64,000 nucleotides of DNA, taken from assembly GCF_004126535.1 (NCBI RefSeq), contig NZ_PPCV01000004.1, forward strand, positions 62,001 to 126,000, given 5' to 3'. The translations under genes were made by a program, and so were the position numbers. Within the stretch, counting starts at the first letter, position 1; each line of letters begins with the position of its first letter. Shown here in pieces: positions 33,607 to 44,423 of this stretch. The DNA is from Propioniciclava flava (GTDB lineage: Bacteria > Actinomycetota > Actinomycetes > Propionibacteriales > Propionibacteriaceae). A model generated the notes under the pieces. That model was not told the origin of the DNA and made no database searches. It was given only the letters and a program-made list of their open reading frames with translations.

Positions 33607-34292
33607 CGCGTCGCCACCGTGTCATCGCTGATGAGCCCGTCGGTGATCCGCAGGACGCGACGCGCTTCCTGCGCCACATCGGGTTCGTGGGTGATCAAGA
33701 CGATGGTGCGTCCTGCGTGGTGAAGGTCGTGGAAGAGTTCCAAGACGTCATTGGTCGAGACCGAATCCAGGTTCCCAGTGGGCTCGTCGGCGAGGATCAG
33801 CGTCGGGTTCGTGACCAGCGCACGCGCCACGGAGACGCGTTGCTGCTGGCCACCGGACAGTTCGCCGGGTCGATGGTCAGTCCGCTCGCCCAACCCCACG
33901 CGAGTCAGCGCCTCGCGTGCGCGCTCGTGACGCTCAGCCGAGGGCACGCCCGCATACACCAGGGGGAGTTCCACGTTGCGTAACGCCGTCATCGACGGCA
34001 ACAGGTTGAACTGCTGAAACACGAAGCCGATCTGGCGGTTGCGGACCAGGGCGAGGTCGGCCTCGCTCATCCGGCTGACGTCGGTCCCGCCCAGTTCGTA
34101 GGTGCCCTCGGACGGGACATCCAGGCAGCCCAGAATGTGCATCAACGTGGACTTGCCGGACCCTGACGGGCCGGTGATCGCGACGAAGTCGCCCTCCTCG
34201 ACCGCGAGGCTCACTCCGCGTAAGGCCTCCACCTGGACGACGCCGGTGTCGTACACCTTGCGGACGTTCTCCATCCGCAGCAGGGCCGTCAT
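33603..34292 (-). CDS. ABC transporter ATP-binding protein (MacB/LolD type)
   Basis: 229 residues. Walker A is [10 protein letters not shown], the Q-loop is [20 protein letters not shown], the signature is [15 protein letters not shown], Walker B is [13 protein letters not shown] and the H-loop is [12 protein letters not shown]. The [11 protein letters not shown] and PTGNLDS pieces are typical of the LolD/MacB/FtsE branch. It powers the MacB-type permease encoded next. Four-base overlaps at both ends indicate strict co-translation. Confidence 0.93.
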   Translation of the reverse strand: MTALLRMENVRKVYDTGVVQVEALRGVSLAVEEGDFVAITGPSGSGKSTLMHILGCLDVPSEGTYELGGTDVSRMSEADLALVRNRQIGFVFQQFNLLPSMTALRNVELPLVYAGVPSAERHERAREALTRVGLGERTDHRPGELSGGQQQRVSVARALVTNPTLILADEPTGNLDSVSTNDVLELFHDLHHAGRTIVLITHEPDVAQEARRVLRITDGLISDDTVATR

Positions 34293-35521
34293 CGGCGGGC
34301 GCTCGGGCTGGAGCTCGCGGTGGAGCTGGGGCGCGCGAACGGGTTGGCGGGGGGAGCGCTCACGGCGGTGACGACGGGGGTCAGCACATCGTCGCCGACG
34401 GCGAGCCCGGAGACGATCTCGGTTCGGTCGCCGAACTGGCGCCCCGTCGTCACGGTGACCTGGCGGCCTAGCGCGCTGCCATCAGGGACGCGCACGTGCG
34501 CGGTGTTGCCGTCATAGGAGATGGCGCGCCCCGGCAGCGTGGTCACGTCCTGCACAGTCTCGGTGGTCACCACGGCGTCCGCGCTGGACCCGGCAAATAG
34601 CCGCGAGGAGGCGTCGTTCACCTTGATGGTGACCGGGAAGGTTGCCGCTTGCCCGGCGGAGCCAGAGGCGACGATACCGACGCTGTCGACCGTGCCGGAC
34701 ACGTGGGTATCGGTGCCCTTCGGCGTCACGATGGCAGCCTGACCCGCCTTCAAGGCGGCGATGTCTGCGGTGCCGACCGTGGCGTCCAACTGCCAGGCGT
34801 CGGGCACCAGGATCACGAACTGGGCACCCGAGGACGCCGACGAGGCGCCCAGGCTACCGGTGGGCAAACCTGCCGCACCGCCCGCGGCACCCAGCCCCGA
34901 CAGGCCGCCCAGGCGGCCACCCGTCGTTGCGCCGGACAGTGCCGAGGTGTTGATGCTCCCGCCGCCGCTGACCTGGTCACCGACCTCGACGGAGACGGTG
35001 GCGACGACGCCGGTGAGGGGCGCAGTCAGCGTGGCGTCCCGCACGCGGGACTGAGCCTGGTCCAGGGACGCCTGCGCCGAGGTCACTTGGGCCTGGGCTG
35101 CGGTCACTTGCGCGGAACTGGAGGAGGACGCGTTGCGGATGGTCTTGACCTGGGCGCGGGCGGCGTCGAGTTGGGCTTGCGCCAGGGCGACCGCGTTACG
35201 GAGATCGCGGTCATCGACGGAGGCCAGCGTCTGGCCCTCCTTGACCGACTCCCCGACCTTGACCGCAACGGATTCGACCGTGCCTGCCACAGCGAAGGAC
35301 ACGTTCGCCTGCCGTTGTGGCGCGATGACGCCCGAGACGGAGACGCTGGTGGCCTCATTGCTGCGGGTGACCTTGACGACTTCGGTGGCCGGAGCGGCCG
35401 GGGGCCGCGGTGCGACGAGGGCGAACCAGCCCGCCACCAGCGCAATAATCAGCAACGTGATGCCGATGACCGTGACCCAACGGCGACGAGACCAAGGGGT
35501 ACGTGGGCGGCGCGGCGGCAT
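34289..35521 (-). CDS. Membrane-fusion (HlyD-like) adaptor, first gene of efflux operon
   Basis: 410 residues. It has a membrane anchor at 15-35, the lipoyl half VSFAVAGTVESVAVKVGESVKEGQTLASVDD, a coiled-coil hairpin at 95-155 (AQLDAARAQVKTI..), the second half ATLTAPLTGVVATVSVEVGDQVSGGG, a Gly/Ala/Ser-rich stretch at 190-225, then a barrel and membrane-proximal domain. It is shorter and more canonical than the second adaptor of the operon. A -10 candidate TACATT lies at 35555-35560 with CAGGAAAG before the ATG. It is divergent from glnE. Confidence 0.88.
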   Translation of the reverse strand: MPPRRPRTPWSRRRWVTVIGITLLIIALVAGWFALVAPRPPAAPATEVVKVTRSNEATSVSVSGVIAPQRQANVSFAVAGTVESVAVKVGESVKEGQTLASVDDRDLRNAVALAQAQLDAARAQVKTIRNASSSSSAQVTAAQAQVTSAQASLDQAQSRVRDATLTAPLTGVVATVSVEVGDQVSGGGSINTSALSGATTGGRLGGLSGLGAAGGAAGLPTGSLGASSASSGAQFVILVPDAWQLDATVGTADIAALKAGQAAIVTPKGTDTHVSGTVDSVGIVASGSAGQAATFPVTIKVNDASSRLFAGSSADAVVTTETVQDVTTLPGRAISYDGNTAHVRVPDGSALGRQVTVTTGRQFGDRTEIVSGLAVGDDVLTPVVTAVSAPPANPFARPSSTASSSPSARR

Positions 35522-35585
35522 GAGGCCTACTTTCCTGTCTGACGTGCGGCTACCAATGTAGCTGTCTGCACGAAGGGGTCTTCGC

Positions 35586-35591
35586 TAGCAT
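35586..35591 (+). promoter_or_regulatory. -10 box TAGCAT for glnE
   Basis: TAGCAT, 6 nt before the glnE ATG. Confidence 0.55.
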
Positions 35592-35597
35592 CCAGAC

Positions 35598-38564
35598 ATG
35601 GCCCTGGACCGGACATCAACACTCGTGGGCCGCTTGGCCGGCCGGGGTTTCGAGGACCCACGCCGCGCCGCCGCGGTGATGGAGAGCTGGCTCGAACACC
35701 ACGACGAGGACGCGGTGATCCGCGTCATGAACGATGTGCTCGCCTCTGATGATCCCGATGTGGCGCTCTCGGGGCTGGTCCGACTCGCCGATGAGAATCC
35801 GGCCGTGGTGGACGAGGTGGTGGGTTCGCCGTCGCTGGCTCGGCGCCTGATCCGCCTGCTGGGCGGTTCAGCCGCCTTGGCGCAGCATCTCGCTGCTCAC
35901 CCCGAAGCGCTGGAGGACGTGCGTCTTGAGCCTGCCCGCCACAGTGCGGCCGACGTCCGCGCCGCGTTGCTGCGAGCTGTGGGGGCAGACCCGGACGCAG
36001 CCTCCCCGGTGGGTCACGCGGACGGTGCCGATGCGCTGCGGCTGGCCTACCGCCGCCACCTGCTGCAGATCGCCGATCGGGATCTGACCGCCCCCGAGCC
36101 GATCGCCGTGGTGGCCTCGGTAGGGGCCGACCTTGCCGATCTGGCCGACGCCACCGTGGAAGCCGCCCTCGCGGTGGCGCGCGCCACGACACCCGGGTGG
36201 GAGGGCGTCCGCCTCGCGGTGCTCGCTATGGGCAAGACCGGCGCTCGAGAACTCAACTACATCTCCGACGTGGACGTCATCTACGTCGCCGAACCTGCCG
36301 TGGACGCCGACGGCACCCCGCTCGTCAGCCCCGAGGAAGCGGTCGCGGTGGGAAGCCGATTGGCCGCAGCGCTGTCGCGGATCTGTTCGGCGCATACGGC
36401 CGCGGGCACGATCTGGCAGGTCGACCCGAACCTGCGCCCTGAGGGGAAGGCGGGCCCCCTCGTGCGCACGCTGGCCTCGATGCGGACCTACTACACCAAG
36501 TGGGCCAAGAACTGGGAGTTTCAGGCGCTGCTGAAGGCACGGCCGATGGCCGGTGACCGGCACGTGGGGCAAGAGTTCGTCGACCTCGTCGCCCCGCTGG
36601 TGTGGCGCGTCGCCGACGATCCTCACTTCGTCGGGGAGACCCAAGCCATGCGGCGGCGTGTCATCTCGTTGATCCCCGCGAAGGAGGCCCAACAGGAGAT
36701 CAAGCTGGGTGCGGGCGGCCTGCGTGACACCGAGTTCAGCGTTCAGTTGTTGCAGTTGGTCCATGGTCGCGCCGATGAACGGCTTCGCCTGCGAGGGACG
36801 TTCGAGGGCCTCAACGCCCTCGTGGCGCACGGCTACGTGGGCCGAGCCGACGGGGCCGCCATGGCGGAGGCCTACGCGCTGCAACGCGTGCTGGAGCACC
36901 GCATCCAGCTGTACCACCTGCGCCGCACGCACCTGATGCCCACGGACGAACCGAGCCTGCGGCGCCTGGCGCGCAGCGTCCAGTTCGATGGCCCCGACGC
37001 GCTGGTGGACGCCTGGCGGGCTTCCACCCGCAAAGTACAGCGCCTCCAACAGCGCATCTTCTACTCCCCGGTCCTGGAAGCTGTCGCGCGGATCCCATCG
37101 GACCAGGTTCGCCTCACGTCGGAGGAGGCGCAGACGCGACTGCGGGCGCTCGGCTTCAACGACACTGCGGCGGCCCTGCGACACATCGAGGCGCTCTCGA
37201 CGGGCGTCCGACGGCGCACCGAGATCCAGCGCCAACTGTTGCCCGCGATGCTGGGGTGGTTCGCAGCAGGCCCCAACCCCGACCATGGGCTGCTCGCCTT
37301 CCGGCAGGTCTCAGAGGCCCTGGGCACCTCGGCCTGGTACCTGCGGGCCCTGCGGGATGAGGGCGCGCTGGCGGAGAACCTGGCCACCGTGCTGGCGTCC
37401 AGCCGATATGCCGTTGACCTGCTGCTTCGCGATCCGCAGACGGTCCAACTGCTGGGCGACGACGCGGGGGAGCGCCGCTCGCAAGAGGAGATGTCGGCGC
37501 AGATGCGCGCGGTGGCGCGACGCCACGCCGATCCCGGGGATGCGATCGAGGCCGTTCGCGCCGTACGCCGCCGCGAACTCCTGCGCGTGGCCGCCGGGGA
37601 ACTGCTGGGACGCGCCGACGTGCAATCGGTCGGGGAGGCGCTCAGTGATGTCATGGCCGCCACCCTCGACGTCGCCTTGGACGTGGCCAGCCGTGTTGTG
37701 GAGGACCCGCCCCCGCTAGCGATCATCGCCATGGGGCGGTGGGGCGGCCGGGAACTCACCTTCGGGTCGGACGCCGACGCGCTGGTGGTCGTCGGGGACA
37801 CCGAGGACCCGGAGGCGATCGTCAAGGCGTCGAGGATCGTGACCCGGCTGAGGGATCTGCTGCGGCGTCCCGGCCCCGACCCCGCGGTCGAGCTCGATCT
37901 GGATCTGCGCCCCGAGGGCAAGGGCGGCCCCATGGTGCGCAGCATGGCGTCCTACCTGGCCTACTACGAGAAGTGGGCCGCGACGTGGGAGGCGCAGGCG
38001 CTGTTGCGGGCCTCCCACGGCGCCGGGGATCCGACCGTGTCGGCGACCTTGTTGGCCGGTGTCGCCCCGCTGCGCTACCCGGTCGACGGGCTGGATACAC
38101 GCCAGGTCGCCGACATTCGCAAGCTGAAGGCGCGGATGGAATCCGAGCGCGTCCCCCGAGGCACGGATCCGCGCCGCCACGTCAAACTGGGCCCGGGCGG
38201 CTTGTCCGACGTCGAGTGGACGGTCCAACTGGTCCAGTTGCAGCACGCTCACGAGGTGCCGTCCCTGCGCACGACGGGCACCTTGTCCGCCTTGGACGCC
38301 TCCGTTGCGGCAGGCCTGCTGACACTTGAGGATGCGCAGGCGCTGCGCGAGGCGTGGGAGATGGCGACCCGGATCCGCAACGCCACCATGCTGCTGCGCG
38401 GGCGAGGAACCGACACGGTCCCCACCGATGCGCGCGAGCGGGCCGCGGTCGCGGAACTGCTGGGATACGCGAAGGGGGAGGCGTCGTTCTTCCTGGACGA
38501 CTGGACGCGTCGCGCCCGGCAGGCGCGGGCGGTGATGGATCGGGTGTTTTGGGGTTTGACGTGA
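35598..38564 (+). CDS. glnE: Bifunctional glutamine synthetase adenylyltransferase / deadenylylase
   Basis: 988 residues, full length. It adds or removes AMP on the regulatory tyrosine of GlnA according to nitrogen supply. The N-terminal deadenylylase domain has the nucleotidyltransferase motif [19 protein letters not shown] near residue 215. The central regulatory helices are followed by the C-terminal adenylylase domain with [20 protein letters not shown] near 712 and [17 protein letters not shown]. Both G-x-D-x-D sets are intact, so both activities are expected. Its target GlnA, with the modifiable Tyr, is encoded 4 kb downstream. The start is supported by TAGCAT. Confidence 0.97.
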   Translation: MALDRTSTLVGRLAGRGFEDPRRAAAVMESWLEHHDEDAVIRVMNDVLASDDPDVALSGLVRLADENPAVVDEVVGSPSLARRLIRLLGGSAALAQHLAAHPEALEDVRLEPARHSAADVRAALLRAVGADPDAASPVGHADGADALRLAYRRHLLQIADRDLTAPEPIAVVASVGADLADLADATVEAALAVARATTPGWEGVRLAVLAMGKTGARELNYISDVDVIYVAEPAVDADGTPLVSPEEAVAVGSRLAAALSRICSAHTAAGTIWQVDPNLRPEGKAGPLVRTLASMRTYYTKWAKNWEFQALLKARPMAGDRHVGQEFVDLVAPLVWRVADDPHFVGETQAMRRRVISLIPAKEAQQEIKLGAGGLRDTEFSVQLLQLVHGRADERLRLRGTFEGLNALVAHGYVGRADGAAMAEAYALQRVLEHRIQLYHLRRTHLMPTDEPSLRRLARSVQFDGPDALVDAWRASTRKVQRLQQRIFYSPVLEAVARIPSDQVRLTSEEAQTRLRALGFNDTAAALRHIEALSTGVRRRTEIQRQLLPAMLGWFAAGPNPDHGLLAFRQVSEALGTSAWYLRALRDEGALAENLATVLASSRYAVDLLLRDPQTVQLLGDDAGERRSQEEMSAQMRAVARRHADPGDAIEAVRAVRRRELLRVAAGELLGRADVQSVGEALSDVMAATLDVALDVASRVVEDPPPLAIIAMGRWGGRELTFGSDADALVVVGDTEDPEAIVKASRIVTRLRDLLRRPGPDPAVELDLDLRPEGKGGPMVRSMASYLAYYEKWAATWEAQALLRASHGAGDPTVSATLLAGVAPLRYPVDGLDTRQVADIRKLKARMESERVPRGTDPRRHVKLGPGGLSDVEWTVQLVQLQHAHEVPSLRTTGTLSALDASVAAGLLTLEDAQALREAWEMATRIRNATMLLRGRGTDTVPTDARERAAVAELLGYAKGEASFFLDDWTRRARQARAVMDRVFWGLT

Positions 38565-38654
38565 GGGCTGCCTCCCCAGACCGACCTTTGCGGCGCGCTC
38601 TACGACTATGGTCGCGGTGCAACCGGTTCGCCTGCCGAGGGCGATGGGCCTCGT

Positions 38655-38660
38655 TAGAAT
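38655..38660 (+). promoter_or_regulatory. -10 box TAGAAT for dprE1-dprE2
   Basis: TAGAAT, 7 nt before the dprE1 ATG; close to the ideal TATAAT. Confidence 0.6.
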
Positions 38661-38667
38661 CGCCTCG

Positions 38668-40083
38668 ATGACCACGACCCAGACCCCGCCCGTTCCTACC
38701 CGGCTCACCGGCTGGGGACGCACCGCCGCAAGCACCGCTGAGGTGCTGACCACCCCCGATGTTGATCAGATCGCTCGTGCGGTCGCCCGCGCCGCCGAGG
38801 CGCGCGCTGAGGGCAAGGGTCGCGGCGTTCTCGCCCGCGGCTTGGGCCGTAGCTACGGTGACGTCGCGCAGAACGGCGGCGGGACCGTCGTCGACATGAC
38901 TCAGCTCAACACCATCCATGTGATCGATCCTGATGCCGCCACGGTCACCGTGGACGCCGGCGTCAGCCTGGACGCGCTTATGAAGGCCGCCTTGCCCTAT
39001 GGGCTGTGGGTGTCGGTGCTGCCCGGCACACGGCAGGTCACCGTCGGCGGTGCGATCGGCAACGATATCCACGGCAAGAACCACCATTCCGCAGGCAGCT
39101 TCGGTAACCACGTGCTGGCGATGGATCTGCTGGTTGCGGACGGTCGCGTCCTCACTTTGCGGCCCGAGGGCAGCCCGGACGACCCGGACGGTTCGCTGTT
39201 TTGGGCCACCGTCGGCGGCATCGGGCTCACCGGCATCATCCTGCGGGCAACGTTGTCGATGACGCGGACGGAGACGGCCTACTTCCTGGCCGACGGCGTC
39301 GTCACGCACACGTTGGATGAGACGATCGCGGTCCACTCCGACGGTTCGGAGTCACGCTACGACTACTCCTCTGCCTGGTTCGACGCGATCAGTGCGCCGC
39401 CGAAGCTGGGGCGGGCGGCGATCAGCCGGGGCAGCCTGGCGACGCTGGCGCAACTGCAGGAGTTCGCGCCGCAACTCGCCCAGCGTCCCTTGGAGTTCAG
39501 CGGCAAAACGTTCCTGACGCTCCCTGACGTGTTCCCCAATGGGCTGGCCAACAAGCTCACCTTCGGTCTGCTGGGCGAGGCCTGGTATCTCAAATCGGGG
39601 GATTACACCAACAAGATCCAAAGCCTCACCGGCTTCTATCACCCGCTGGACATGTTCGGCGAGTGGAACCGGGCCTACGGGAGCCGCGGCTTCCTGCAGT
39701 ACCAGTTCGTCGTCCCGCCCGAGGCTGTGGCGGAGTTCAAGCAGATCATCGGCGAGATCCAGGCGTCCGGCAACTACTCATTCTTGAACGTGTTCAAGCT
39801 GTTCGGCGAAGGCAACCGCGCGCCGCTGTCCTACCCGATCCCCGGGTGGAACGTCTGCGTCGACTTCCCGATCAAGGCGGGCCTGTCCGACTTCCTGACT
39901 CGCTTGGACGCCCGCGTCCAGGAGTTTGGTGGGCGCCTGTACACCTCGAAGGATTCGCGCACCACCGCCGAAACGTTCCATGCCATGTATCCCCGCGTCG
40001 ATGAGTGGATCGCCACCCGTCGCCGCATCGACCCGACTGGGGTTTTTGTCTCCGACATGGCCCGACGATTGGAGCTCATCTGA
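38668..40083 (+). CDS. dprE1: Decaprenylphosphoryl-beta-D-ribose 2'-oxidase DprE1
   Basis: FAD enzyme of 471 residues that oxidises decaprenyl-phospho-ribose to the 2'-keto form, the first half of epimerisation to the arabinose donor. The N-terminal FAD-binding PCMH domain has [16 protein letters not shown] and [20 protein letters not shown] (the His that contacts FAD in mycobacteria lies in this segment). The substrate domain follows, with FNVFKLF-like [20 protein letters not shown] and [10 protein letters not shown]. Cys397 in that stretch corresponds to Cys387 of M. tuberculosis DprE1, the residue attacked by benzothiazinones. It is coupled to dprE2 by a one-base stop/start overlap (TGATG). 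Confidence 0.95.
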   Translation: MTTTQTPPVPTRLTGWGRTAASTAEVLTTPDVDQIARAVARAAEARAEGKGRGVLARGLGRSYGDVAQNGGGTVVDMTQLNTIHVIDPDAATVTVDAGVSLDALMKAALPYGLWVSVLPGTRQVTVGGAIGNDIHGKNHHSAGSFGNHVLAMDLLVADGRVLTLRPEGSPDDPDGSLFWATVGGIGLTGIILRATLSMTRTETAYFLADGVVTHTLDETIAVHSDGSESRYDYSSAWFDAISAPPKLGRAAISRGSLATLAQLQEFAPQLAQRPLEFSGKTFLTLPDVFPNGLANKLTFGLLGEAWYLKSGDYTNKIQSLTGFYHPLDMFGEWNRAYGSRGFLQYQFVVPPEAVAEFKQIIGEIQASGNYSFLNVFKLFGEGNRAPLSYPIPGWNVCVDFPIKAGLSDFLTRLDARVQEFGGRLYTSKDSRTTAETFHAMYPRVDEWIATRRRIDPTGVFVSDMARRLELI

Positions 40084-40844
40084 TGATCGACGCCACCGGA
40101 AACCCCGGCAAGATCCTGGTCCTGGGCGGTAGCTCGGAGATCGGCCTGGCCATCGCTGCGCAGTACCTGTCCCACGGCCCGGCTGAGGTCGTCCTGGCCG
40201 GCCGCTCCGGCGACCCGCGTGAGACGGCCTCACTGGACGCGATGACGGCCGCCGGTGCGTCCGCCGCCCGCTGGATCGACTTCGACGCCACCGCCTTCAG
40301 CACCCACGAGGCCGTGATCGAGGACGCGTGGCGAGGCGAAGACGTCGACGTCGCGATCGTCGCCTTCGGGCTGCTCGGGGACGCCGAGGAACTGTGGCAG
40401 AACCAGGCCAAGGCCGTGGAGATCGCCCAGGTCAACTACACCGGCGCCGTCAGCGTCGGCGTCCTGCTCGGGCAGCGCATGGCGCAGCAGGGTTACGGGC
40501 AGATCATCGCGATGAGCTCGGCGGCCGGCGAGGTGGTGCGGCGCTCGAACTTCGTCTACGGCTCCACCAAGGCGGGTCTTGACGGGTTCTACCGCAACCT
40601 GGGCCAGGCTCTCGAACCGAGCGGGGTCAAAGTGCTCGTGATCCGCCCCGGTCAGGTGCGCACGCGCATGTCCGCTGGCGTGAAGGAAGCTCCGCTGACG
40701 GTCAACAAGGAAGACGTCGCCAAGCTTGCGGTCAACGCGGCACGGGACGGCAAGTCGCTCATCTGGGCGCCGCCGTTGTTCCAGCTCGTCATGATGATCC
40801 TCAAGCACATCCCCGGCCCGATCTTCCGCAAGCTGCCCATCTAG
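40083..40844 (+). CDS. dprE2: Decaprenylphospho-2-keto-ribose reductase DprE2
   Basis: 253-residue short-chain dehydrogenase that reduces the keto intermediate with NADH to decaprenyl-phospho-arabinose. The Rossmann start is [19 protein letters not shown] (G-x3-G-x-G). Catalytic residues are Ser in IAMSSAAGE and Tyr-x3-Lys in [24 protein letters not shown] matches DprE2. It works as a complex with DprE1. The stop codon overlaps the convergent oxidoreductase stop in a shared CTAG. Confidence 0.95.
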   Translation: MIDATGNPGKILVLGGSSEIGLAIAAQYLSHGPAEVVLAGRSGDPRETASLDAMTAAGASAARWIDFDATAFSTHEAVIEDAWRGEDVDVAIVAFGLLGDAEELWQNQAKAVEIAQVNYTGAVSVGVLLGQRMAQQGYGQIIAMSSAAGEVVRRSNFVYGSTKAGLDGFYRNLGQALEPSGVKVLVIRPGQVRTRMSAGVKEAPLTVNKEDVAKLAVNAARDGKSLIWAPPLFQLVMMILKHIPGPIFRKLPI

Positions 40845-41878
40845 GCTTCGCCGGGGAACCGAACCCCCACCTGGGCGCGGATCTTATCGAGCGTGCCCAT
40901 GATGGCGAGGGTTTCGGCCCACGGCAGCAGCGGGGATTCGGGGCGGCCCTCGGCCACCAGCCGAGCAAAGTGCGCGGCCTCGAACGCGAGGCCACCCGAG
41001 CCGGTGATCACGGGTTCCGGCGAGGTGCAGATCGCGCCCTCACGGGGCGCGAACGTCAACGACACAGGCGTGTAGAACCCGCTGGGCAACACGACCAGGG
41101 CCTCGGATCCGCTGATCTGGGCCCTGGTGGGCGTGCGGGCGGCCAGGGTGGTCGTCACCACCGCGTGCGCCCGTGAACCCGGGAACTCATCGAAGATCGC
41201 CGAGACCTGGCGATCCACTCCCGTGTCGGTGAGCGTCCCGCGTGCGGTGATGCGTCCCGGTGTGCCGAGCACCATGCTGGCCAAGGACACGGGGTAGATC
41301 CCCAGATCCAACAGCGCCCCACCCGCGGCGTGCGGGTCATAGAGGCGATGCGTCGGGTCGGGGGCAAACCACTGGCCATGGTCGGCGCTCACCGTCTCGA
41401 TATCGCCCAGCGCCCCGTCGGCCAGCAGTTGGCGCAACACGTCGATGTGCGGCAGGAACCGCGTCCACATGGCTTCCATCAGCGTGACGCCCGCAGCGGC
41501 GGCCGCATTGATCACGGCGGACGCCTGCGCCGCATCCTGGGTGAACGCCTTCTCCACCAGAACGTGCTTGCCCGCGCTGATCGCGGCCAACGCCTGCTCG
41601 GCGTGCCTGCTGTGAGGCGAGGCAACGTAGATGGCGTCCACGTTCGGATCCGACAGGAGCGCCTCGTAGGAACCGTGTGCCGCGGCGACGCCGTGCTCGG
41701 CGGCGAACGCCTCCGCGCGGGCCTGCGAACGAGAACCGACGGCGACGACCCGTTGCGTCGTGTGTGCCGCCAAAGCGGAGACGAACGCCGAGGCGATACC
41801 GCCGGGGGCCAGGATGCCCCAGCGCAGTGTGGGCGCTTCGGCGGGATCGGGCACGCGGCTGAGCGGGAGCGTCGTCAT
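40841..41878 (-). CDS. Gfo/Idh/MocA-family oxidoreductase
   Basis: 345 residues. The N-terminal NAD(P) domain has [31 protein letters not shown] and [22 protein letters not shown] holds the conserved E-K dyad. The C-terminal beta-sheet domain has [12 protein letters not shown] and [20 protein letters not shown], with the conserved G-G-G/A-L-x-D-x-G stretch of trans-dihydrodiol or aldose dehydrogenase relatives. It probably acts on a sugar or cyclic alcohol, with the substrate unknown. The start is fixed by TAGCAT 6 nt upstream. It converges on dprE2 with a 4-base overlap of stops. Confidence 0.9.
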   Translation of the reverse strand: MTTLPLSRVPDPAEAPTLRWGILAPGGIASAFVSALAAHTTQRVVAVGSRSQARAEAFAAEHGVAAAHGSYEALLSDPNVDAIYVASPHSRHAEQALAAISAGKHVLVEKAFTQDAAQASAVINAAAAAGVTLMEAMWTRFLPHIDVLRQLLADGALGDIETVSADHGQWFAPDPTHRLYDPHAAGGALLDLGIYPVSLASMVLGTPGRITARGTLTDTGVDRQVSAIFDEFPGSRAHAVVTTTLAARTPTRAQISGSEALVVLPSGFYTPVSLTFAPREGAICTSPEPVITGSGGLAFEAAHFARLVAEGRPESPLLPWAETLAIMGTLDKIRAQVGVRFPGEA

Positions 41879-41884
41879 GCGCTC

Positions 41885-41890
41885 ATGCTA
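41885..41890 (-). promoter_or_regulatory. -10 box TAGCAT for Gfo/Idh gene
   Basis: TAGCAT on the minus strand, 6 nt before the ATG at 41878; identical to the boxes of glnE and lipB. Confidence 0.55.
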
Positions 41891-41983
41891 GTGAAGCGGT
41901 GCCGCAGACGAACGCTCCGCGAGAATGACACCATGGAGGGGCGGCGCGCCGGTGTCGCCCCATCAGTGCAGGAGTGATGCATC

Positions 41984-42832
41984 GTGATCCCACCCGTTGT
42001 CGATCAAGCTTTCCTCGCAGCGCACCCCGACGCTGTGCTCGTCGATGTGCGCTGGTACCTGGACGGGCGCTCAGGCCGGGACGCCTGGCTGTCGGGTCAC
42101 CTGCCGGGTGCCGTCTTCGTCGATCTCAACACGGCGCTCGCCGCGCCACCATCGGCCGAAGCGGGTCGGCACCCCCTTCCCGAGCCGGAGCAATTCGCTG
42201 CCGCGCTGGGAGGCCTCGGCATCGGGGACGCCGACACCGTCATCGCCTACGACGACGCCGGCGGCTCCTCAGCCGGTCGGCTGGTCTGGCTGCTGCGCAC
42301 CGTCGGGGTGTCCGCCGCGCTCCTGAATGGGGGAATCGCTTCGTGGGAGGGTCCCCTGGAGAAGGGTGAGGTGACCCGTGACGCCGTTTCGTTCGCCGCG
42401 CGGCCCTGGGACGCTGCGGCACTGGCCACCATCGATGACGCCGCTACGGCCCTGCACGTCGTCGACGCGCGGGCCGGGGCCCGCTACCGCGGGGAGACCG
42501 AGCCGGTCGATGCGCGGGCCGGGCACATTCCGGGCGCCATCAATCTGCCGTTCAGCGGCAACCTGGACGCCGAGCAGCGCTTTTTGGCGCCCGCGGTGCT
42601 GCGGCAACGTTTCGCGCAAGCCGGTATCAGCGACGCCTCAACAGTGGTGGTCTATTGCGGTTCCGGCGTGACGGCCTGCCATGATCTGTTGGCTCTCGAG
42701 TACGCCGGGCTCGGGCGTGCGCGCCTCTACCCAGGATCCTGGTCGCAGTACGCGGCCACGACGCGGCCACAAGCAACGGGTTCCGAACCGGGGGAGCGTC
42801 CGAGCGCCACTCCCGATGGGGTGTCGCGCTAA
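41984..42832 (+). CDS. Sulfurtransferase (3-mercaptopyruvate/thiosulfate type)
   Basis: 282 residues, two rhodanese domains. The first, inactive one has VLVDVRWYLDGRSGRDAWLSGHLPGAVFVD. The second has VVDARAGARYRGETEPVDARAGHIPGAINLP and the active loop YCGSGVTACHDLLAL with the persulfide-forming Cys at 225. The loop CGSGVTA is typical of 3-mercaptopyruvate sulfurtransferase rather than thiosulfate rhodanese. The GTG at 41984 follows CAGGAG by about 9 nt. A strong hairpin follows the stop. Confidence 0.92.
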   Translation: MIPPVVDQAFLAAHPDAVLVDVRWYLDGRSGRDAWLSGHLPGAVFVDLNTALAAPPSAEAGRHPLPEPEQFAAALGGLGIGDADTVIAYDDAGGSSAGRLVWLLRTVGVSAALLNGGIASWEGPLEKGEVTRDAVSFAARPWDAAALATIDDAATALHVVDARAGARYRGETEPVDARAGHIPGAINLPFSGNLDAEQRFLAPAVLRQRFAQAGISDASTVVVYCGSGVTACHDLLALEYAGLGRARLYPGSWSQYAATTRPQATGSEPGERPSATPDGVSR

Positions 42833-42858
42833 CCACACTCCCGTGCGCTCAGGAACAC

Positions 42859-42894
42859 GATCAGGCCCGCTCGCGCAAGCGAGCGGGCCTGATC
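42859..42894. terminator. Bidirectional hairpin terminator sulfurtransferase / glnA
   Basis: Perfect 16-bp stem (42859-42874 with 42879-42894) closed by a GCAA tetraloop, between convergent genes. Confidence 0.9.
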
Positions 42895-42918
42895 AGTGCT
42901 GGGCGATGCCGTCAGGAC

Positions 42919-44349
42919 TCAGAGGTCGAAGTACATCTCGAACTCGTGCGGGTGCGGACGCAGACGCAGGGCGGTGATGTCCTCGCGCTTCATGTCGATC
43001 CAGGTTTCGATCAGGTCGGCGGTGAACACGTCACCGGCGAGCAGGTAATCGTGATCGGCCTCCAGGGCAGCCAGGGCATCCCCCAGGGAGGAGGGAACCT
43101 GAGCGATCTCGGCGTGCTCCTCGGGAGGCAGCTCGTAGAGGTCCTTGTCGATCGGGGCCGGGGGCTCGATCTTGTTCTGGATGCCGTCCAGGCCGGCCAG
43201 CAGCATCGCGGCGAACGCGAGGTACGGGTTGGCCGACGGATCGGGGCAGCGGAACTCCATGCGCTTGGCCTTCGGGGAGGGCCCGGTCAGCGGGATCCGG
43301 ATGCAGGCCGAACGGTTGCGCTGGCTGTAGACCAGGTTCACGGGAGCTTCGAAGCCCGGAACGAGGCGGTGGTAGGAGTTCGCGGTCGGGTTCGTGAACG
43401 CCAGCAGCGACGGTGCGTGGTGCAAGATGCCGCCGATGTACCAACGAGCCAGATCCGAGAGGCCCGCGTAGCCGGACTCGTCGGCGAACAGCGGGACGCC
43501 GTCCTTCCAGATGGACTGGTGCACGTGCATGCCCGAACCGTTGTCACCGAAGATCGGCTTCGGCATGAAGGTGGCGGTCTTGCCGGCCTCCCAGGCGGTG
43601 TTCTTGACGACGTACTTGTACTTCATGACGTTGTCGGCGGCGGCCAGCAGCGTGTCGAACTTGGTCGCGATCTCGCTTTGGCCAGCGGTGCCGACCTCGT
43701 GGTGGGCGCGCTCGATGGTCAGGCCGACACCTTCGAGGTTGCGGACCATGTCGTCACGCAGGTCGCCGAAGTGGTCAACCGGCGCGACCGGGAAGTAACC
43801 ACCCTTGTACTTGACCTTGTAGCCGCGGTTCGCGTGGCCGTCGATGTCCTTCTCGTCGCCGGAAGCCCAGGCGCCCGCGTCGGACTCGATGAAGTAGTAG
43901 CCGGCGTTCTGCTTGGTCTCGAAGCGCACCGAGTCGAACACGTAGAACTCGGCCTCGGGGCCCATGAACGCGGTGTCGCCGATGCCGGTCGACTTGAGGT
44001 ACTCCTCAGCCTTACGCGCAATGTTGCGCGGGTCGCGGCTGTAGGCCTCCTTGGTGATCGGGTCGTGGACGAACCAGTTCATGTTGAGCGTCTTGCTCTT
44101 GCGGAAGGGGTCCACGTACGCGGACGAGAGATCCGGCAGGAGCGCCATGTCGGACTCGTGGATCTTCTGGAAGCCACGGATCGAGCTGCCGTCGAAGCTC
44201 AGACCGTCCTCGATGATGTCGCGGGTGAGGAACTTCGACGGGATGGTGAAGTGCTGCATCACGCCAGGCAAGTCACAGAAGCGGACATCGACCGTCTCGA
44301 TGTCGTTCTCCTCGATGTAGGCGAGGAGCTCGTCGGCGCCTTGGAACAT
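42919..44349 (-). CDS. glnA: Glutamine synthetase type I (adenylylated form)
   Basis: 476 residues, the main ammonium-assimilating enzyme. [19 protein letters not shown], the metal motif [35 protein letters not shown] and the ATP loop [16 protein letters not shown] are complete. The adenylylation loop [11 protein letters not shown] places the GlnE-modified Tyr at 405 (406 in M. tuberculosis GlnA1). GGAGGA lies 5 nt before the ATG. The leader is about 35 nt, with TAGCGT as -10 and a GTAAC-n6-GAAAC element 32 nt further upstream. It is divergent from the RDD gene. Confidence 0.97.
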   Translation of the reverse strand: MFQGADELLAYIEENDIETVDVRFCDLPGVMQHFTIPSKFLTRDIIEDGLSFDGSSIRGFQKIHESDMALLPDLSSAYVDPFRKSKTLNMNWFVHDPITKEAYSRDPRNIARKAEEYLKSTGIGDTAFMGPEAEFYVFDSVRFETKQNAGYYFIESDAGAWASGDEKDIDGHANRGYKVKYKGGYFPVAPVDHFGDLRDDMVRNLEGVGLTIERAHHEVGTAGQSEIATKFDTLLAAADNVMKYKYVVKNTAWEAGKTATFMPKPIFGDNGSGMHVHQSIWKDGVPLFADESGYAGLSDLARWYIGGILHHAPSLLAFTNPTANSYHRLVPGFEAPVNLVYSQRNRSACIRIPLTGPSPKAKRMEFRCPDPSANPYLAFAAMLLAGLDGIQNKIEPPAPIDKDLYELPPEEHAEIAQVPSSLGDALAALEADHDYLLAGDVFTADLIETWIDMKREDITALRLRPHPHEFEMYFDL

Positions 44350-44385
44350 GGGTCCTCCGAAGTGGTAGGTAGCTTTCTGCGCGAA

Positions 44386-44391
44386 ACGCTA
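44386..44391 (-). promoter_or_regulatory. -10 box TAGCGT for glnA
   Basis: TAGCGT on the minus strand about 36 nt before the start codon, with the same hexamer as gluA. The -35 position reads ACTGCT, a poor match. Confidence 0.5.
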
Positions 44392-44423
44392 GTGATGCAG
44401 GATCACCGAGCAGTGTCGTCCGT

